Shown: positions 26,775 to 36,362, numbered from the stretch's first letter. The stretch is DNA of 40,514 nucleotides from Luminiphilus sp. (GCA_016779445.1 JADHNP010000017.1:1-40514); one strand, 5' to 3'. The notes: generated by a model from the sequence alone, not told the origin. Program-made: numbers and translations.

Positions 26775-29503
26775 TCCACCGCCTCGGTAGCACTAACGCT
26801 TGCCTTGGCGCGCGACTTTGCCTTGGGTTTTGCTTTGGTTTTCGCTTTAGCTTTTTTCTTCGCCTTCGGTTTTTTTGCAGTGCCGTCCTCGACCCAACGC
26901 CCGTCAACAAAGAGCGCCCGCCAACCACTGGGCTTACCGTCTCGCTCAGACATGACGTATTGCTCTTTGCTTTTTCGGCTATACCGGATCTGTGATCGAC
27001 TTCCCACATCATCAGCGAGTGGCGCATCAAACAGATAATGATATTTCGGATCGATCTCGGCCTGATGTGGTAATAGCTCATCGACAAATGGCGGTCGCGT
27101 CTCACGGTGTTTAGGGAACTGGCTGGCGGCCAAAAAAATCCCCGACGCCCCATCGCGAAGCACGTAGTGGTCTTCAACTTTGACGCACGCCAATTCTGGC
27201 ATGGGGACCGGATCCATTTTCGGAGGCGCTACCTCGCCATTGCGTAATAATTTTCGGGTGTTGGTGCACTTTGATTCACTACAGCCAAAATATTTTCCGA
27301 ATCGGCCGGTTCGTAACTGCATATCTGCGCCGCACTTATCACACTCGATGATAGGGCCATCGTAGCCTTTGATGCGAAACTGACCCTGCTCCACTTCATA
27401 CCCTGAGCAGTCGGGATTGTTGCCGCAAACATGAAGCTTGCGCGCCTCATCAATCAGATAGCTGTCCATCGCAGTGTGGCATTGCCCGCACCGCCGCTTG
27501 CTCAGGAGCAATCGCGACTCGGCTTCATCATCGGCATCAATACTGATGGCCTCATCACCGGGAATCAGGTTTACCGTCTCCTTGCAACGCTCCTTGGGGG
27601 GCAGGTTATAACCAGAGCAGCCGAGAAAAACACCGGTGCTGGCCGTCCTGATCTGCATAGGGCGACCGCAGTCACCACAGGGAATGCCCGTAGGAGTCGG
27701 GTCATTAGGCTGCATGCTATCTGGGCCCGGGTTTGCCGCCTGAGCCAATTTGCCACTGAAGTCGGCGTAAAACTGATTCAACAAATCAGTCCAGGGCAGC
27801 TCACCCTTCGCCACCTCATCGAGGCGCTCCTCCATCAATGCGGTGAAACCATAATCAAGCAAGTCACTGAAACTTACCTGAAGCCGCTCGGTGACAATAT
27901 CACCCATTTTTTCAGCGTAAAAACGCCGATTCTCTAACCGGACGTAGCCACGATCCTGAATGGTGGAGATGATCGCGGCATAAGTGGAGGGTCGTCCGAT
28001 CCCCCGCTTCTCCATCTCTCTTACCAAGCTGGCCTCACCATAACGTGCCGGAGGCTTGGTAAAGTGTTGCTTTGGCAAAAAATCTTTAGCCTCAAGCGCG
28101 TCCCCTGCCGCCAATGGCGGGAGCACCGCTTCGTCACCCTTCCTCGCAGCTGGCGGCTGAACCCGAGTAAAACCGTCAAATTCGACTACTCTTCCCTTTG
28201 CAGTCAGGCGACAATCCGCAGCTGAGACAATCAGCGTCGTCGAGAGATAACGCGCGGGCGTCATCTGACATGCGACGAACTGTCTCCAGATAAGGTCGTA
28301 GAGCCGCTCAGCGTCAGGTTCCATACCGGATAGCAGATTACTGCGGATTTTGACATCAGAGGGCCTTATCGCTTCATGCGCCTCCTGCGCCCCCTCTCTG
28401 GAACCATATCGGTTAGGCGAGCCTGGTAAATATTCGGCAGTGAACTCACCCGCAATCCAATCACGACAAGCCGCCACCGCGTCTTCACTTAAGTTGGTAG
28501 AGTCCGTTCGCATATAGGTAATAAAACCCGCCTCATAAAGACGCTGGGCGAGCATCATTGTCTTTTTAACACTGAAGCCCATTCGGGTGCTTGCAGCCTG
28601 CTGCAAGGTGGAAGTGATAAAAGGCGCGGAAGGTTTAGAGCTGGTTTTACGGGACTCCAAATCAGTCACTTTAAACGCGGCGTTACTCATAGCCGCCACG
28701 GCGGATTCCGCGTCCGCTTGTGTCTTGGGCTCAAATTTTGTCCCGTTGCGGTGCGTAACCATAAATCGCACAGGCTCTATATCGCCAGCTTGCAGCAGCG
28801 CGTGAACCTCCCAATACTCCTCCGGAACAAAAGCGCGTATCTCGCGCTCACGCTCGACAATGAGGCGCACTGCGACAGACTGCACACGCCCCGCTGACAA
28901 ACCTCTAGCCACCTTCGCCCACAGCAGCGGACTGACTTCGAACCCCACAACGCGATCCAAAAAGCGTCGCGCCTGCTGGGCGTGAACTCTCGCTGTATCT
29001 AACTCGCCCGGTCTCTTGAAGGCCTCTTTAATGGCCTTTTGGGTAATTTCATTGAACACCACACGATGGTAACGACTACTGTCGCCACCAATCGCTTCCT
29101 GTAGGTGCCACGCAATCGCCTCACCTTCCCTATCTAGGTCTGTTGCGAGATAGATAGCATCACTGTCCTTCGCAAGCCGCTTCAATTCGCTAACGACTTT
29201 TTCCTTTCCAGGAAGGATCTCATAGCGCGCTCGCCAGCCATTGTCAGGATCAATGCCCATGCGTTTGACCAACTGCTCACGCTTTTTACGTGCCTGATAA
29301 CGCGCTTTTTCATCGGGGGCCATCTTGCGAGTGAGCGCCGCCTGCGCCGCACGCTCTTTGGGGTCTGCAGGACTGGCACTCCCAGAAGTCGGCAAGTCAC
29401 GAATATGACCCACGCTGGACTTTACAATGAAGTCCTTGCCGAGATATTTGTTAATCGTTTTGGCCTTGGCCGGCGATTCTACAATTACCAGTGCTTTACC
29501 CAT
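26771..29503 (-). CDS. topA: DNA topoisomerase I (type IA)
   Basis: TopA relaxes negative supercoils. The 910-residue protein has a TOPRIM domain ([19 protein letters not shown] at residues 4-22; [13 protein letters not shown] at 121-133), the active tyrosine Tyr330 in [15 protein letters not shown], and three four-cysteine zinc ribbons in the C-terminal third (first Cys motifs [24 protein letters not shown]). The last ~35 residues are a Lys/Ala-rich tail ([19 protein letters not shown]), a low-complexity DNA-contacting type of tail. The ATG at 29503 has a well-placed promoter 65-93 bp upstream. A DUF6586-like gene follows by overlap. Confidence 0.97.
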   Translation of the reverse strand: MGKALVIVESPAKAKTINKYLGKDFIVKSSVGHIRDLPTSGSASPADPKERAAQAALTRKMAPDEKARYQARKKREQLVKRMGIDPDNGWRARYEILPGKEKVVSELKRLAKDSDAIYLATDLDREGEAIAWHLQEAIGGDSSRYHRVVFNEITQKAIKEAFKRPGELDTARVHAQQARRFLDRVVGFEVSPLLWAKVARGLSAGRVQSVAVRLIVEREREIRAFVPEEYWEVHALLQAGDIEPVRFMVTHRNGTKFEPKTQADAESAVAAMSNAAFKVTDLESRKTSSKPSAPFITSTLQQAASTRMGFSVKKTMMLAQRLYEAGFITYMRTDSTNLSEDAVAACRDWIAGEFTAEYLPGSPNRYGSREGAQEAHEAIRPSDVKIRSNLLSGMEPDAERLYDLIWRQFVACQMTPARYLSTTLIVSAADCRLTAKGRVVEFDGFTRVQPPAARKGDEAVLPPLAAGDALEAKDFLPKQHFTKPPARYGEASLVREMEKRGIGRPSTYAAIISTIQDRGYVRLENRRFYAEKMGDIVTERLQVSFSDLLDYGFTALMEERLDEVAKGELPWTDLLNQFYADFSGKLAQAANPGPDSMQPNDPTPTGIPCGDCGRPMQIRTASTGVFLGCSGYNLPPKERCKETVNLIPGDEAISIDADDEAESRLLLSKRRCGQCHTAMDSYLIDEARKLHVCGNNPDCSGYEVEQGQFRIKGYDGPIIECDKCGADMQLRTGRFGKYFGCSESKCTNTRKLLRNGEVAPPKMDPVPMPELACVKVEDHYVLRDGASGIFLAASQFPKHRETRPPFVDELLPHQAEIDPKYHYLFDAPLADDVGSRSQIRYSRKSKEQYVMSERDGKPSGWRALFVDGRWVEDGTAKKPKAKKKAKAKTKAKPKAKSRAKASVSATEAVD

Positions 29504-29567
29504 AAAATCTGTTTGCCTGCTCTGCTAGACCGGGTCGAAGTGTAGCCCGCGCCTCGGAAGGAGGGCA

Positions 29568-29596
29568 TCTATAAGGGCGATTGTCCGCGGGGTCAA
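29568..29596 (-). promoter_or_regulatory. Candidate sigma-70 promoter of topA
   Basis: On the minus strand TTGACC (29596-29591, five of six) is followed by exactly 17 bp and TATAGA (29573-29568, four of six). Transcription would start near 29561, about 58 nt before the topA ATG. It is one of the best promoter matches in the window. Confidence 0.55.
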
Positions 29597-29647
29597 GTGC
29601 AGCGGTAATAGTCGGCACCGGCTCACCAGACGCCCTTTACTCTCCCT

Positions 29648-30082
29648 TTAGTCAATAAATTCAATTGCTTGCGCGATCTGATCAAGAGCTTCAGGGCCGC
29701 CGCGCTCGTCCCAGAAAATGCTGACATTACGCTCAGAAAGCTCAACTACCTGCGCGCCCCCGGGTAATCGTTGGATCCAATCGGGGGGAGTGAAGTCATC
29801 AAAAACCGACTGCCAATCTGCTTGTATACGGACATACCGAAACTGCCGTCCTGTCACCTGAAGCGCTTTGGGCAATAAACGTTCGTAGCAAACAAGTTCG
29901 GTATCTGGAAAAAATCGAAACCGAGGTGGAATCTCGGGTGGCGGCCTAATTGAGACACGTAACCCGTGCTGACGCGCCTCGTCACGAATCGCCGCCTTTC
30001 GACGTTGTCCTTTGCTTGGCATCGCAGACATCAATGGCGCGATGACGACGGCAAGGCCCAGCAGAATGAGCAGATATACCAA
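29648..30082 (-). CDS. Hypothetical membrane-anchored protein
   Basis: I do not recognise a named family. The protein has one N-terminal membrane helix (VYLLILLGLAVVIAPLM) followed by a soluble domain of about 115 residues that starts with a basic segment (PSKGQRRKAAIRDEARQHG) and ends with FWDERGGPEALDQIAQAIEFID. The longest frame begins at TTG 30103, but AGAGGT lies 7 nt before a second TTG at 30082, which puts the helix at the very start and gives 144 residues. I chose the latter. It lies upstream of topA on the same strand and is divergent from a universal stress gene with 77 bp between starts. Confidence 0.65.
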   Translation of the reverse strand: MVYLLILLGLAVVIAPLMSAMPSKGQRRKAAIRDEARQHGLRVSIRPPPEIPPRFRFFPDTELVCYERLLPKALQVTGRQFRYVRIQADWQSVFDDFTPPDWIQRLPGGAQVVELSERNVSIFWDERGGPEALDQIAQAIEFID

Positions 30083-30159
30083 GCAATTACCTCTGCGAGA
30101 CAATCTCGATTTTTTGGACTACATTATTTACCAGTGTGATACCGCATAACGAGGAGAGT

Positions 30160-30597
30160 ATGCCCTACCAAAACATTCTCGTGGCAGTCGATTTGGGCTC
30201 CACCACTGAGACGGTCGCCGGCCGAGCGTCTGCCCTGGCAAAACAAAACGGTGCGACGCTGCATGTCCTGCATGTTATCGAACCGCTGGCCATTACCTAT
30301 GGCGGTGATATCCCAATGGATTTCTCAGCCATTCAGGAAGAAATTCAAGGCCAGGCAAAAGAGCAATTGGATCGACTCTGCGAGTCACTGGATGTGCCCG
30401 ATTCGCACCGACACTTGGTAACGGGCCGCCCGGAGGCCGAGATCCCCACGCAAGCGAAAGCGATTGACTGTGATCTTATTGTTGTCGGCACACATGCCCG
30501 TTGGGGCCTTGCCTTGCTATTGGGTTCGACGACAGATGGTGTGATGCACAGCGCAGAGTGCGATGTGCTTGCTGTTAAAGTCGATGCCGCCACCTAA
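30160..30597 (+). CDS. Universal stress protein, UspA family
   Basis: A 145-residue single-domain USP: NILVAVDLGSTTETV at the N-terminus, then LHVLHVIEP, and a C-terminal nucleotide-site region VVGTHARWGLALLLGSTTDGVM ending DVLAVKV. The loop reads GTHA-N8-GS, one residue shorter and without the second Gly of the classical ATP motif (G-2x-G-9x-G-S/T), so binding may differ. The start at 30160 has GAGGAG immediately upstream; an earlier GTG at 30136 would place that Shine-Dalgarno inside the gene. Its stop faces the thioredoxin-fold gene (22 bp between). Confidence 0.9.
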   Translation: MPYQNILVAVDLGSTTETVAGRASALAKQNGATLHVLHVIEPLAITYGGDIPMDFSAIQEEIQGQAKEQLDRLCESLDVPDSHRHLVTGRPEAEIPTQAKAIDCDLIVVGTHARWGLALLLGSTTDGVMHSAECDVLAVKVDAAT

Positions 30598-30619
30598 ACA
30601 ACGGCATGAAAAATTGTCA

Positions 30620-30844
30620 TTAACCGGCCAAAAATGCCTTCAGTTGTGCAGTGTCGAAAGGCCAGCCCAGCTCTCTGCCCGTGGTATCTTTTATGACAGG
30701 AATTCGAACGCCGTAACGCTCGAGCAGCGTAAGATCCTCCGCAATATCCACGCTAGTAAAACTGCATTGCGCGGCATCGAGAATCGCTTCTGCATGTTCA
30801 CACAGGTGACAACCGGGTGTGGTGTACAGCGTTAATGGTTTCAT
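30620..30844 (-). CDS. Glutaredoxin-like thioredoxin-fold protein (DUF836 type)
   Basis: A 74-residue protein whose start, LTLYTTPGCHLCEHAEAIL, has a CxxC redox pair at Cys12 and Cys15. The middle RYGVRIPVIKD contains the conserved cis-Pro before the last strand. This fits the small DUF836 glutaredoxin-like family. The substrate is unknown. AAGGAG lies 7 nt before the ATG. The start is only 21 bp from the divergent RNA methyltransferase start, so the two promoters must extend into each other's coding regions. Confidence 0.85.
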   Translation of the reverse strand: MKPLTLYTTPGCHLCEHAEAILDAAQCSFTSVDIAEDLTLLERYGVRIPVIKDTTGRELGWPFDTAQLKAFLAG

Positions 30845-30865
30845 TGCCCGCTCCTTTTACTCGCA

Positions 30866-31633
30866 ATGCCTGACACCCCGACCCCTCGATGGACACCAGA
30901 CGGAGGGATTACGATCTACGGGCGCAAACCCGCGCTAGAGGCGTTGCTGGATCCGACCCTTAAGATCCATTGCCTGCACCTTGCCACCAGTAACCGTTCT
31001 GCGAAAATCATCGCGCAAATCACTGAGATTGCCAACAAACGCCGTATTGAGATACGGCACCACGACCGGCTTGGACTCTCCAGGATATCTAGAAATAGCA
31101 AGCAGGATCAGGGTGTTGCGCTAGATATTATATGCAATGACTTCTGCTCTATAACCGATTTTTTAGCGTCTCCGGTAGAGCGCGTTACGCTACTGGCCTT
31201 GGATGGCGTTACAAATCCGCAAAATGTCGGCATGATTATTCGTTCAGCGGTCGCCGCCGGCGTAGATGGATTGCTTTACCCCGCTAAGGGGGTAGCGGCT
31301 TTGGGGCCGCTTGTCATCAAGGCATCAGCGGGGACGGTGTTTCGCGCACCGATTATTCACTGCGACGAGCTCGATCATGCACTGCCACAACTCAAGCGGG
31401 CAGGCTTTGGCATCGCAATGTTGGAAGCAGGCGCCACCCAATCGCTGTTCGATTACCAACCCTTCGCACCCACAGTTTTTGTTTTTGGAAGCGAGAGCGA
31501 TGGGGTCAGCCAGCGCACGCGGGAACTGACAGACACCCGCGTGAGTATTCCTATGCAAAATGGCGTGGAATCACTCAATGTGGCGGTCACTGCGGCCCTT
31601 GTTGCCTTTCATCTGTCATCGACGAAGAGCTGA
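30866..31633 (+). CDS. TrmH/SpoU-family RNA methyltransferase (RlmB-like)
   Basis: The 255-residue protein has an N-terminal RNA-binding region starting IYGRKPALEALLDP and a SPOUT domain with the three knot motifs: LDGVTNPQNVGMIIRSA (~residues 112-128), VFVFGSESDGVSQ (~208-220) and IPMQNGVESLNVAVTAAL (~229-246). Such enzymes 2'-O-methylate rRNA or tRNA with S-adenosylmethionine; RlmB is the closest named relative, but the target cannot be set from sequence. The ATG at 30866 has no Shine-Dalgarno. A GGAGGG occurs at residue ~13 but is followed only by ATT/ATC codons. It converges on the PQQ dehydrogenase with 6 bp between stops. Confidence 0.88.
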   Translation: MPDTPTPRWTPDGGITIYGRKPALEALLDPTLKIHCLHLATSNRSAKIIAQITEIANKRRIEIRHHDRLGLSRISRNSKQDQGVALDIICNDFCSITDFLASPVERVTLLALDGVTNPQNVGMIIRSAVAAGVDGLLYPAKGVAALGPLVIKASAGTVFRAPIIHCDELDHALPQLKRAGFGIAMLEAGATQSLFDYQPFAPTVFVFGSESDGVSQRTRELTDTRVSIPMQNGVESLNVAVTAALVAFHLSSTKS

Positions 31634-31639
31634 TGCGCG

Positions 31640-33814
31640 TCATTGTCCTCCAGGAGCGGCGGCATCGCCATTTGTCACCGCTAACCACGCTTGCTGGATA
31701 ACGTAGGCCCGGATAGCATCCGTGTCTTCCTTGGTCAGATTCTCGGCGAAGGAGACCATACCCTGCTTTTCCAGCGCCCCTTCACGCACTACTTGATCCC
31801 AAGCCTGTTCGTTTGCCGAAATAGCTGACCAACGTAGGTCGGGAACAACACCCCCGCTCACGGCGAAGGCACCGTGACAAAAATGACAACTTTCCGCAAA
31901 GCGCTGCATTCCGAGCTGATGCTGATCAGGTTCGCCAAACATTGGCGACTTTGGCGTCTTAGTAATGCTGGCCACCAAGGGCTCGGGCATGAACTCAGTG
32001 CCCCCCAGCTTGAACGTGATCACTCTCGCAGGTTCCTTGGCCTTGGCTTCGCCATAAGTAAAGCCCGCTATCAGGTTGGACACACTCCCCCAACCCGACA
32101 ACACGCTAAGGTATTGCTCACCATCGATCTCATAGGTCATGGGTGCTGCAGCCGCATTACCCACTAAATTGTGCGACCACAGTCGCTCACCTGTTGCGGC
32201 ATCGTAGGCTACAAACTCGCCGAATTTATTCCCCTGAAACACCAGCCCTGCCGTAGTACTGAGCACTCCACCATTGAGCGGCAACGGGAAAGGTACTGCC
32301 CAGCGGGGTTCAGCCTTGACGGGATCCCACGCCAGCAAAGTGCCACCATCGAGACCCGATACTGCATCGAGCGTCCCCGCGGGATACTCGACAGGCCATC
32401 CGGCCGCCGCATCGTATCCGATGTTCCAAAACGACTTACTCTCTTCGACATTGCGAGTTTTGTCATAAAAAAACGGGATCTCATTCACCGGGATATACAC
32501 CAGACCTGTGTCGGGGTTGAATGCCATCGGATGCCAGTTATGCGCCCCGGTTGGCCCCGGGACCACCGCGTATAGCCCTAGGTCAACGGCCTCATCCACC
32601 AAAACCGGACGACCTTTGTCATCAAATTCCCCGGTGGTCCAGTTCTGATTCGTAAAAGGCGTAGCCGAGATTAGCTCCCCGTTGGCAGCATCCAGCACAT
32701 AAAAGAATCCATTTTTGGGTGCCTGCATGACAACTCGCCGGGAAGCACCATCCTCTCCAAGCGGCAAGTCCGCCAACACAATCTGCTGCGTGGCCGTATA
32801 ATCCCATCGGTCGCGCGGCGTAGTTTGGTAATGCCACCGGTAGGCTCCGGTATCCGCATCGACGGCGAGAATAGAGGAGAGGAAAAGGTTATCTCCGTCA
32901 CTATTAGGGTCGCGAATGTCGGCATTCCAAGGCGAGCCATTGCCGACTCCAATAAGCACCTGGTCATTCACCGTATCGTAAACAATCGAGTCCCAAGCGG
33001 TCCCGCCACCACCGTCGGTCACCCAGGCGCCCTCGTCTCCCCAAGTCTCGTTAGCCATCTTGGCCAGTATGTCGTCTGAAGCCGCACCATCGGGTTTTTT
33101 CTCGGGGTTAGGCACGGTATAGAATCGCCACGCCAACTCACCACTGGATACATCGTAGGCGCTCACATAACCCCGAACACCCAATTCCGCCCCAGCATTG
33201 CCAATAATCACCTTATTTTTGAAAACCCGCGGCGCTCCCGTAATGGTGTAGGGCTTGGACTGATCCACGGTGACCTCACTCCATATCACCGCGCCTGTCG
33301 CTGCATCAAGCGCCTCGAGGCGCCCATCAAACACGCCTATAAATACTTTTCCGTCATGCACGGCCACGCCGCGATTCACGACATCACAACATCCTTTTGC
33401 AGCGTCCTTCCCCGACACTTCAGGGTCGTACACCCAGATTTCCTCTCCGGTTTTCGCGTCTAAGGCGTACACTACTGACCATGCACTTGAAACATACATC
33501 ACCCCGTCTACCACAATGGGTGTCGCCTCAGCGCCGCGGGGCTTCGCCATCTCGTAAACCCACCCCACACCGAGTTCAGACAACGTATCGCGGTTAATTT
33601 GCCCAAGGGTCGAGTGACGCTGCTCGTCGTAACTACCGCCGTAGGTCAGCCACATTTCAGGCTCCCGCGCTGCATTTTGTATTCTCGCGGTGTCAACCAG
33701 CGCAACCGCTGGAGCGTCGGCGGTGTCAAGACTGGCGGTATCCGACTTCGGTCCACAGGCGTAAATAGTCAACAAGGCAAAGAACACGGTGCTTAAGCGC
33801 GCGAAAGATGTCAT
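31640..33814 (-). CDS. PQQ-dependent quinohemoprotein alcohol dehydrogenase, predicted lipoprotein
   Basis: The 724-residue protein combines an eight-bladed PQQ propeller and a C-terminal cytochrome c. Visible: a lipoprotein signal ending TIYAC (Cys20); the vicinal Cys142-Cys143 next to the PQQ site; the active-site segment PRDRWDYT (333-340); and the haem site CHFCH (643-647) with a likely Met686 ligand. Such enzymes oxidise primary or secondary alcohols in the periplasm and pass electrons to the respiratory chain. The lipid anchor is unusual for the soluble type II enzymes. AGAGGG lies 6 nt before the ATG. No PQQ synthesis gene lies in the window. Substrate unknown. Confidence 0.9.
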   Translation of the reverse strand: MTSFARLSTVFFALLTIYACGPKSDTASLDTADAPAVALVDTARIQNAAREPEMWLTYGGSYDEQRHSTLGQINRDTLSELGVGWVYEMAKPRGAEATPIVVDGVMYVSSAWSVVYALDAKTGEEIWVYDPEVSGKDAAKGCCDVVNRGVAVHDGKVFIGVFDGRLEALDAATGAVIWSEVTVDQSKPYTITGAPRVFKNKVIIGNAGAELGVRGYVSAYDVSSGELAWRFYTVPNPEKKPDGAASDDILAKMANETWGDEGAWVTDGGGGTAWDSIVYDTVNDQVLIGVGNGSPWNADIRDPNSDGDNLFLSSILAVDADTGAYRWHYQTTPRDRWDYTATQQIVLADLPLGEDGASRRVVMQAPKNGFFYVLDAANGELISATPFTNQNWTTGEFDDKGRPVLVDEAVDLGLYAVVPGPTGAHNWHPMAFNPDTGLVYIPVNEIPFFYDKTRNVEESKSFWNIGYDAAAGWPVEYPAGTLDAVSGLDGGTLLAWDPVKAEPRWAVPFPLPLNGGVLSTTAGLVFQGNKFGEFVAYDAATGERLWSHNLVGNAAAAPMTYEIDGEQYLSVLSGWGSVSNLIAGFTYGEAKAKEPARVITFKLGGTEFMPEPLVASITKTPKSPMFGEPDQHQLGMQRFAESCHFCHGAFAVSGGVVPDLRWSAISANEQAWDQVVREGALEKQGMVSFAENLTKEDTDAIRAYVIQQAWLAVTNGDAAAPGGQ

Positions 33815-33850
33815 GGCGGTCCCTCTTTTCTATTAATCAGCTACGCCGCC

Positions 33851-33856
33851 AGTGTA
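33851..33856 (-). promoter_or_regulatory. Possible -10 element for the PQQ dehydrogenase
   Basis: TACACT on the minus strand (four to five of six) lies 36 bp before the start codon, in the 103-bp gap after the VWA gene. The -35 is poor (GCGTTG at 17 bp). It allows a separate promoter but does not prove one. Confidence 0.25.
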
Positions 33857-33917
33857 GCGAAAACCCCATCCAACAACGCCTGAAAAAAGACCACGCGAAT
33901 GGCGACAATGGCCGCGC

Positions 33918-35093
33918 TTACTTGGAAAGAAATGCCATCCCCTCCTCCAAGCCTCGGAGTGTGAGCGGGTACATATTCCCTTCCATTAGTTGTCGGGTAA
34001 TAGGAATCGATTGGGTGTACTCCCATTCGTCCTCAGGAACAGGATTAATCCAAATGCACTTTTCATAGGTCTCGCGCAACCGGCGCATCCACAACTCGCC
34101 CGATTCCTCATTCCAATGCTCTACTGAACCACCTGGCTGCATGATTTCATAAGGGCTCATGGACGCATCACCCACAAATACAACTTTATAGTCGTGGGCG
34201 TACTTGTGCATCAGGTCAAGTGTCGCGGTCCGCTCATTGAAACGGCGTATATTGTTCTTCCATACACTTTCATAAATAAAGTTGTGGAAGTAGAAATATT
34301 CAAGATGCTTAAACTCAGTGCGCGCCGCTGAAAAAAGCTCCTGACACACTTTCACATGAGGATCCATTGAACCGCCCACATCCAGAAATAGCAGCACCTT
34401 CACTGCGTTATGGCGTTCTGGGACCATCTTGATATCGAGTAATCCCGCATTGCGCGCGGTCGACTTGATGGTGTCATCCAAATCAAGCTCTTCGGTGGCG
34501 CCCGTTCTGGCAAACTTTCTTAACCGCCGCATAGCAATTTTAATGTTACGGGTTCCTAACTCGACGCTGTCATCAAGATTTTTGAAATCTCTCCGATCCC
34601 ATACTTTTGCCGCGCGCTTGTTTTTGCTCTCACCGCCAACACGAATACCTTCAGGGTGATAGCCATCGTTGCCAAAGGGCGAGGTGCCCTCTGTACCGAT
34701 CCATTTATTGCCGCCGGAGTGTCGCTTTTTTTGCTCCTCAAGTCGCTGCTTGAATTGTTCAATCAGCTCTTCGAGGCCGCCCAGACTTTCAATCTTGGCT
34801 TTATCCTCCTCCGACAACTGCTTTAGAAATTCCGAGCGCAGCCAATCATCGGGAATCATGGCTTCAATCACATCATCCAGCGCCTCAAGCTCCTGAAAAT
34901 GCAGGCCGAAAGCGCGGTCAAAACGATCATAGTACTTCTCGTCCTTAACAAGCACTGCGCGCGACAGCGCGTAAAAATCGTCCATGTCACCAAACGCCAG
35001 CCGCTGCTCCATCGCCTCAAGCAAATCAAGTAGTTCACGGGGTGTTACCGGAACCCCCGAATCCTTCAGCACATGAAAAAAGTTGATCAACAA
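33918..35093 (-). CDS. CoxE-like VWA domain protein
   Basis: A 391-residue protein of the CoxE/VWA class. The N-terminal half (LINFFHVLKDSGVPVTPRELLDLLEAM) is typical, then an acidic/charged linker, and a von Willebrand A domain with the metal site D238-V-G-G-S242 in LLFLDVGGSMD and a second Asp in VVFVGDASMSPYE. It works with a MoxR AAA+ ATPase, encoded immediately upstream (3 nt away); such pairs assist assembly or metal insertion in target proteins. The frame opens with TTG at 35093 and a second TTG follows. The target here is unknown. Confidence 0.88.
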   Translation of the reverse strand: MLINFFHVLKDSGVPVTPRELLDLLEAMEQRLAFGDMDDFYALSRAVLVKDEKYYDRFDRAFGLHFQELEALDDVIEAMIPDDWLRSEFLKQLSEEDKAKIESLGGLEELIEQFKQRLEEQKKRHSGGNKWIGTEGTSPFGNDGYHPEGIRVGGESKNKRAAKVWDRRDFKNLDDSVELGTRNIKIAMRRLRKFARTGATEELDLDDTIKSTARNAGLLDIKMVPERHNAVKVLLFLDVGGSMDPHVKVCQELFSAARTEFKHLEYFYFHNFIYESVWKNNIRRFNERTATLDLMHKYAHDYKVVFVGDASMSPYEIMQPGGSVEHWNEESGELWMRRLRETYEKCIWINPVPEDEWEYTQSIPITRQLMEGNMYPLTLRGLEEGMAFLSK

Positions 35094-35096
35094 GAT

Positions 35097-35942
35097 TTAA
35101 CGCGCCTCGCGTCGATGCATAAAGGCCAGCCGTTCGAGCAGCTGCACATCCTGCTCGTTTTTTAGCAGTGCGCCGTACAGCGGAGGGATGGCCTTACTCT
35201 GATCGCGGTTCTTCAACACCTCATCGGGAATATCATCAGCCATGAGGAGCTTGAGCCAGTCAATCAATTCAGAGGTTGACGGTTTCTTCTTGAGGCCCGG
35301 GATTTCCCGCAATTCAAAAAAGACCTGAAGCGCCTCTTGCACAAGACTAGCCTGAATGTCGGGATAATGAACGTCGATGATTTCTTTCATCGTTTCCTTA
35401 CTGGGAAAGTTAATGAAATGAAAGAAACATCGGCGGAGAAAAGCGTCGGGCAATTCCTTTTCGTTATTGGAAGTAATGATAATGATTGGCCGGTGCCGGG
35501 CCTTCACGGTCTCACCGGTTTCGTAGACAAAGAACTCCATGCGATCAAGTTCGACCAGCAGATCATTGGGAAACTCGATATCGGCCTTGTCGACTTCATC
35601 GATGAGCAAAACAACTTGCTCATCAGCAGTGAACGCCTCCCACAACTTGCCTCTCTTGATGTACTGACTAATATCCTCAACCTTACCATCCCCCAGTTGA
35701 GAATCGCGCAGCCGCGACACGGCGTCGTATTCATAAAGTCCCTGCTGCGCCTTGGTCGTTGACTTAATATGCCATTGGATAAGTGTCTTACCCAAGCCCG
35801 CCGCTACCTCCTCCGCTAGCATGGTTTTACCCGTGCCGGGCTCTCCCTTTATCAACAGCGGTCTCTGTAGCGCCACAGAGGCATTGACCGCCATGCGCAA
35901 GTCATCTGTTGCGACGTAGCGCTCGGTTCCTTCAAACTTCAT
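35097..35942 (-). CDS. MoxR-family AAA+ ATPase
   Basis: The 281-residue ATPase has Walker A GEPGTGKT at 33-40, Walker B LLIDEVDKAD at 112-121, sensor 1 IIITSNNEKELPDAFLRR and the C-terminal lid. Family members act as chaperone-like partners of VWA proteins, and one is adjacent here. The stop TAA is 3 nt before the VWA gene start. Upstream, the minus strand has a perfect TTGACA (35996-35991) and TATACA (35965-35960), but 25 bp apart, so they do not form one promoter. Confidence 0.93.
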   Translation of the reverse strand: MKFEGTERYVATDDLRMAVNASVALQRPLLIKGEPGTGKTMLAEEVAAGLGKTLIQWHIKSTTKAQQGLYEYDAVSRLRDSQLGDGKVEDISQYIKRGKLWEAFTADEQVVLLIDEVDKADIEFPNDLLVELDRMEFFVYETGETVKARHRPIIIITSNNEKELPDAFLRRCFFHFINFPSKETMKEIIDVHYPDIQASLVQEALQVFFELREIPGLKKKPSTSELIDWLKLLMADDIPDEVLKNRDQSKAIPPLYGALLKNEQDVQLLERLAFMHRREAR

Positions 35943-36009
35943 AAAAAGGCTCTCTCATCTGTATAAATTTCGGGTCGGCAGACTAACCGATGTCAACTGC
36001 ACAAACCAC

Positions 36010-36348
36010 TCAAGGGACGTCGATCAAACCCCGGCGACGCCACCATAAACTCACTACCGCACCCGCAATCGCACTGGCGACGAGCCAGACACCTGGCCAC
36101 ACTGCCGATGAGACACCCTCGCCGAATACGGTATTAAAGATCACAATAATAAGTGCTGGTGCCACAGTTTCTGTGGCCTCTCCGGGAAAAGCCGGGGCCA
36201 GCAGCAGGCCTGCCAAACAGCCAAGCATCGCGGCCGCTCCCCGCCCGGGGCTAACAGAGAACCACAGCCGCTTTAGCAACCAAACGCCGCCGATTGCCGA
36301 AACCCAGTAAAGCAAGAGCGCAATCAGATAGGACTGTGTTGTCAGCAT
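36010..36348 (-). CDS. Small membrane protein, unknown function
   Basis: A 112-residue protein with about four hydrophobic segments (residues 6-26, 36-53, 62-75, 84-102) and a positively charged C-terminus (WWRRRGLIDVP). I do not recognise a family. It lies 14 bp after ycgL on the same strand, so it is probably in the dnaX-recR-rnd-ycgL block. The ATG has no clear Shine-Dalgarno. Coding is supported by the operon position and the consistent hydrophobic pattern, but not by homology that I can name. Confidence 0.65.
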   Translation of the reverse strand: MLTTQSYLIALLLYWVSAIGGVWLLKRLWFSVSPGRGAAAMLGCLAGLLLAPAFPGEATETVAPALIIVIFNTVFGEGVSSAVWPGVWLVASAIAGAVVSLWWRRRGLIDVP

Positions 36349-36362
36349 CCACGTCGCTCCAT

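Noticed and set aside
28587-28805. Plus-strand frames inside topA
   Set aside because: No family match, no Shine-Dalgarno, and topA is continuous on the other strand with all its motifs.
35960-35996. TTGACA and TATACA upstream of the MoxR gene as one promoter
   Set aside because: The two hexamers are individually good but 25 bp apart, far outside the 16-18 bp range.
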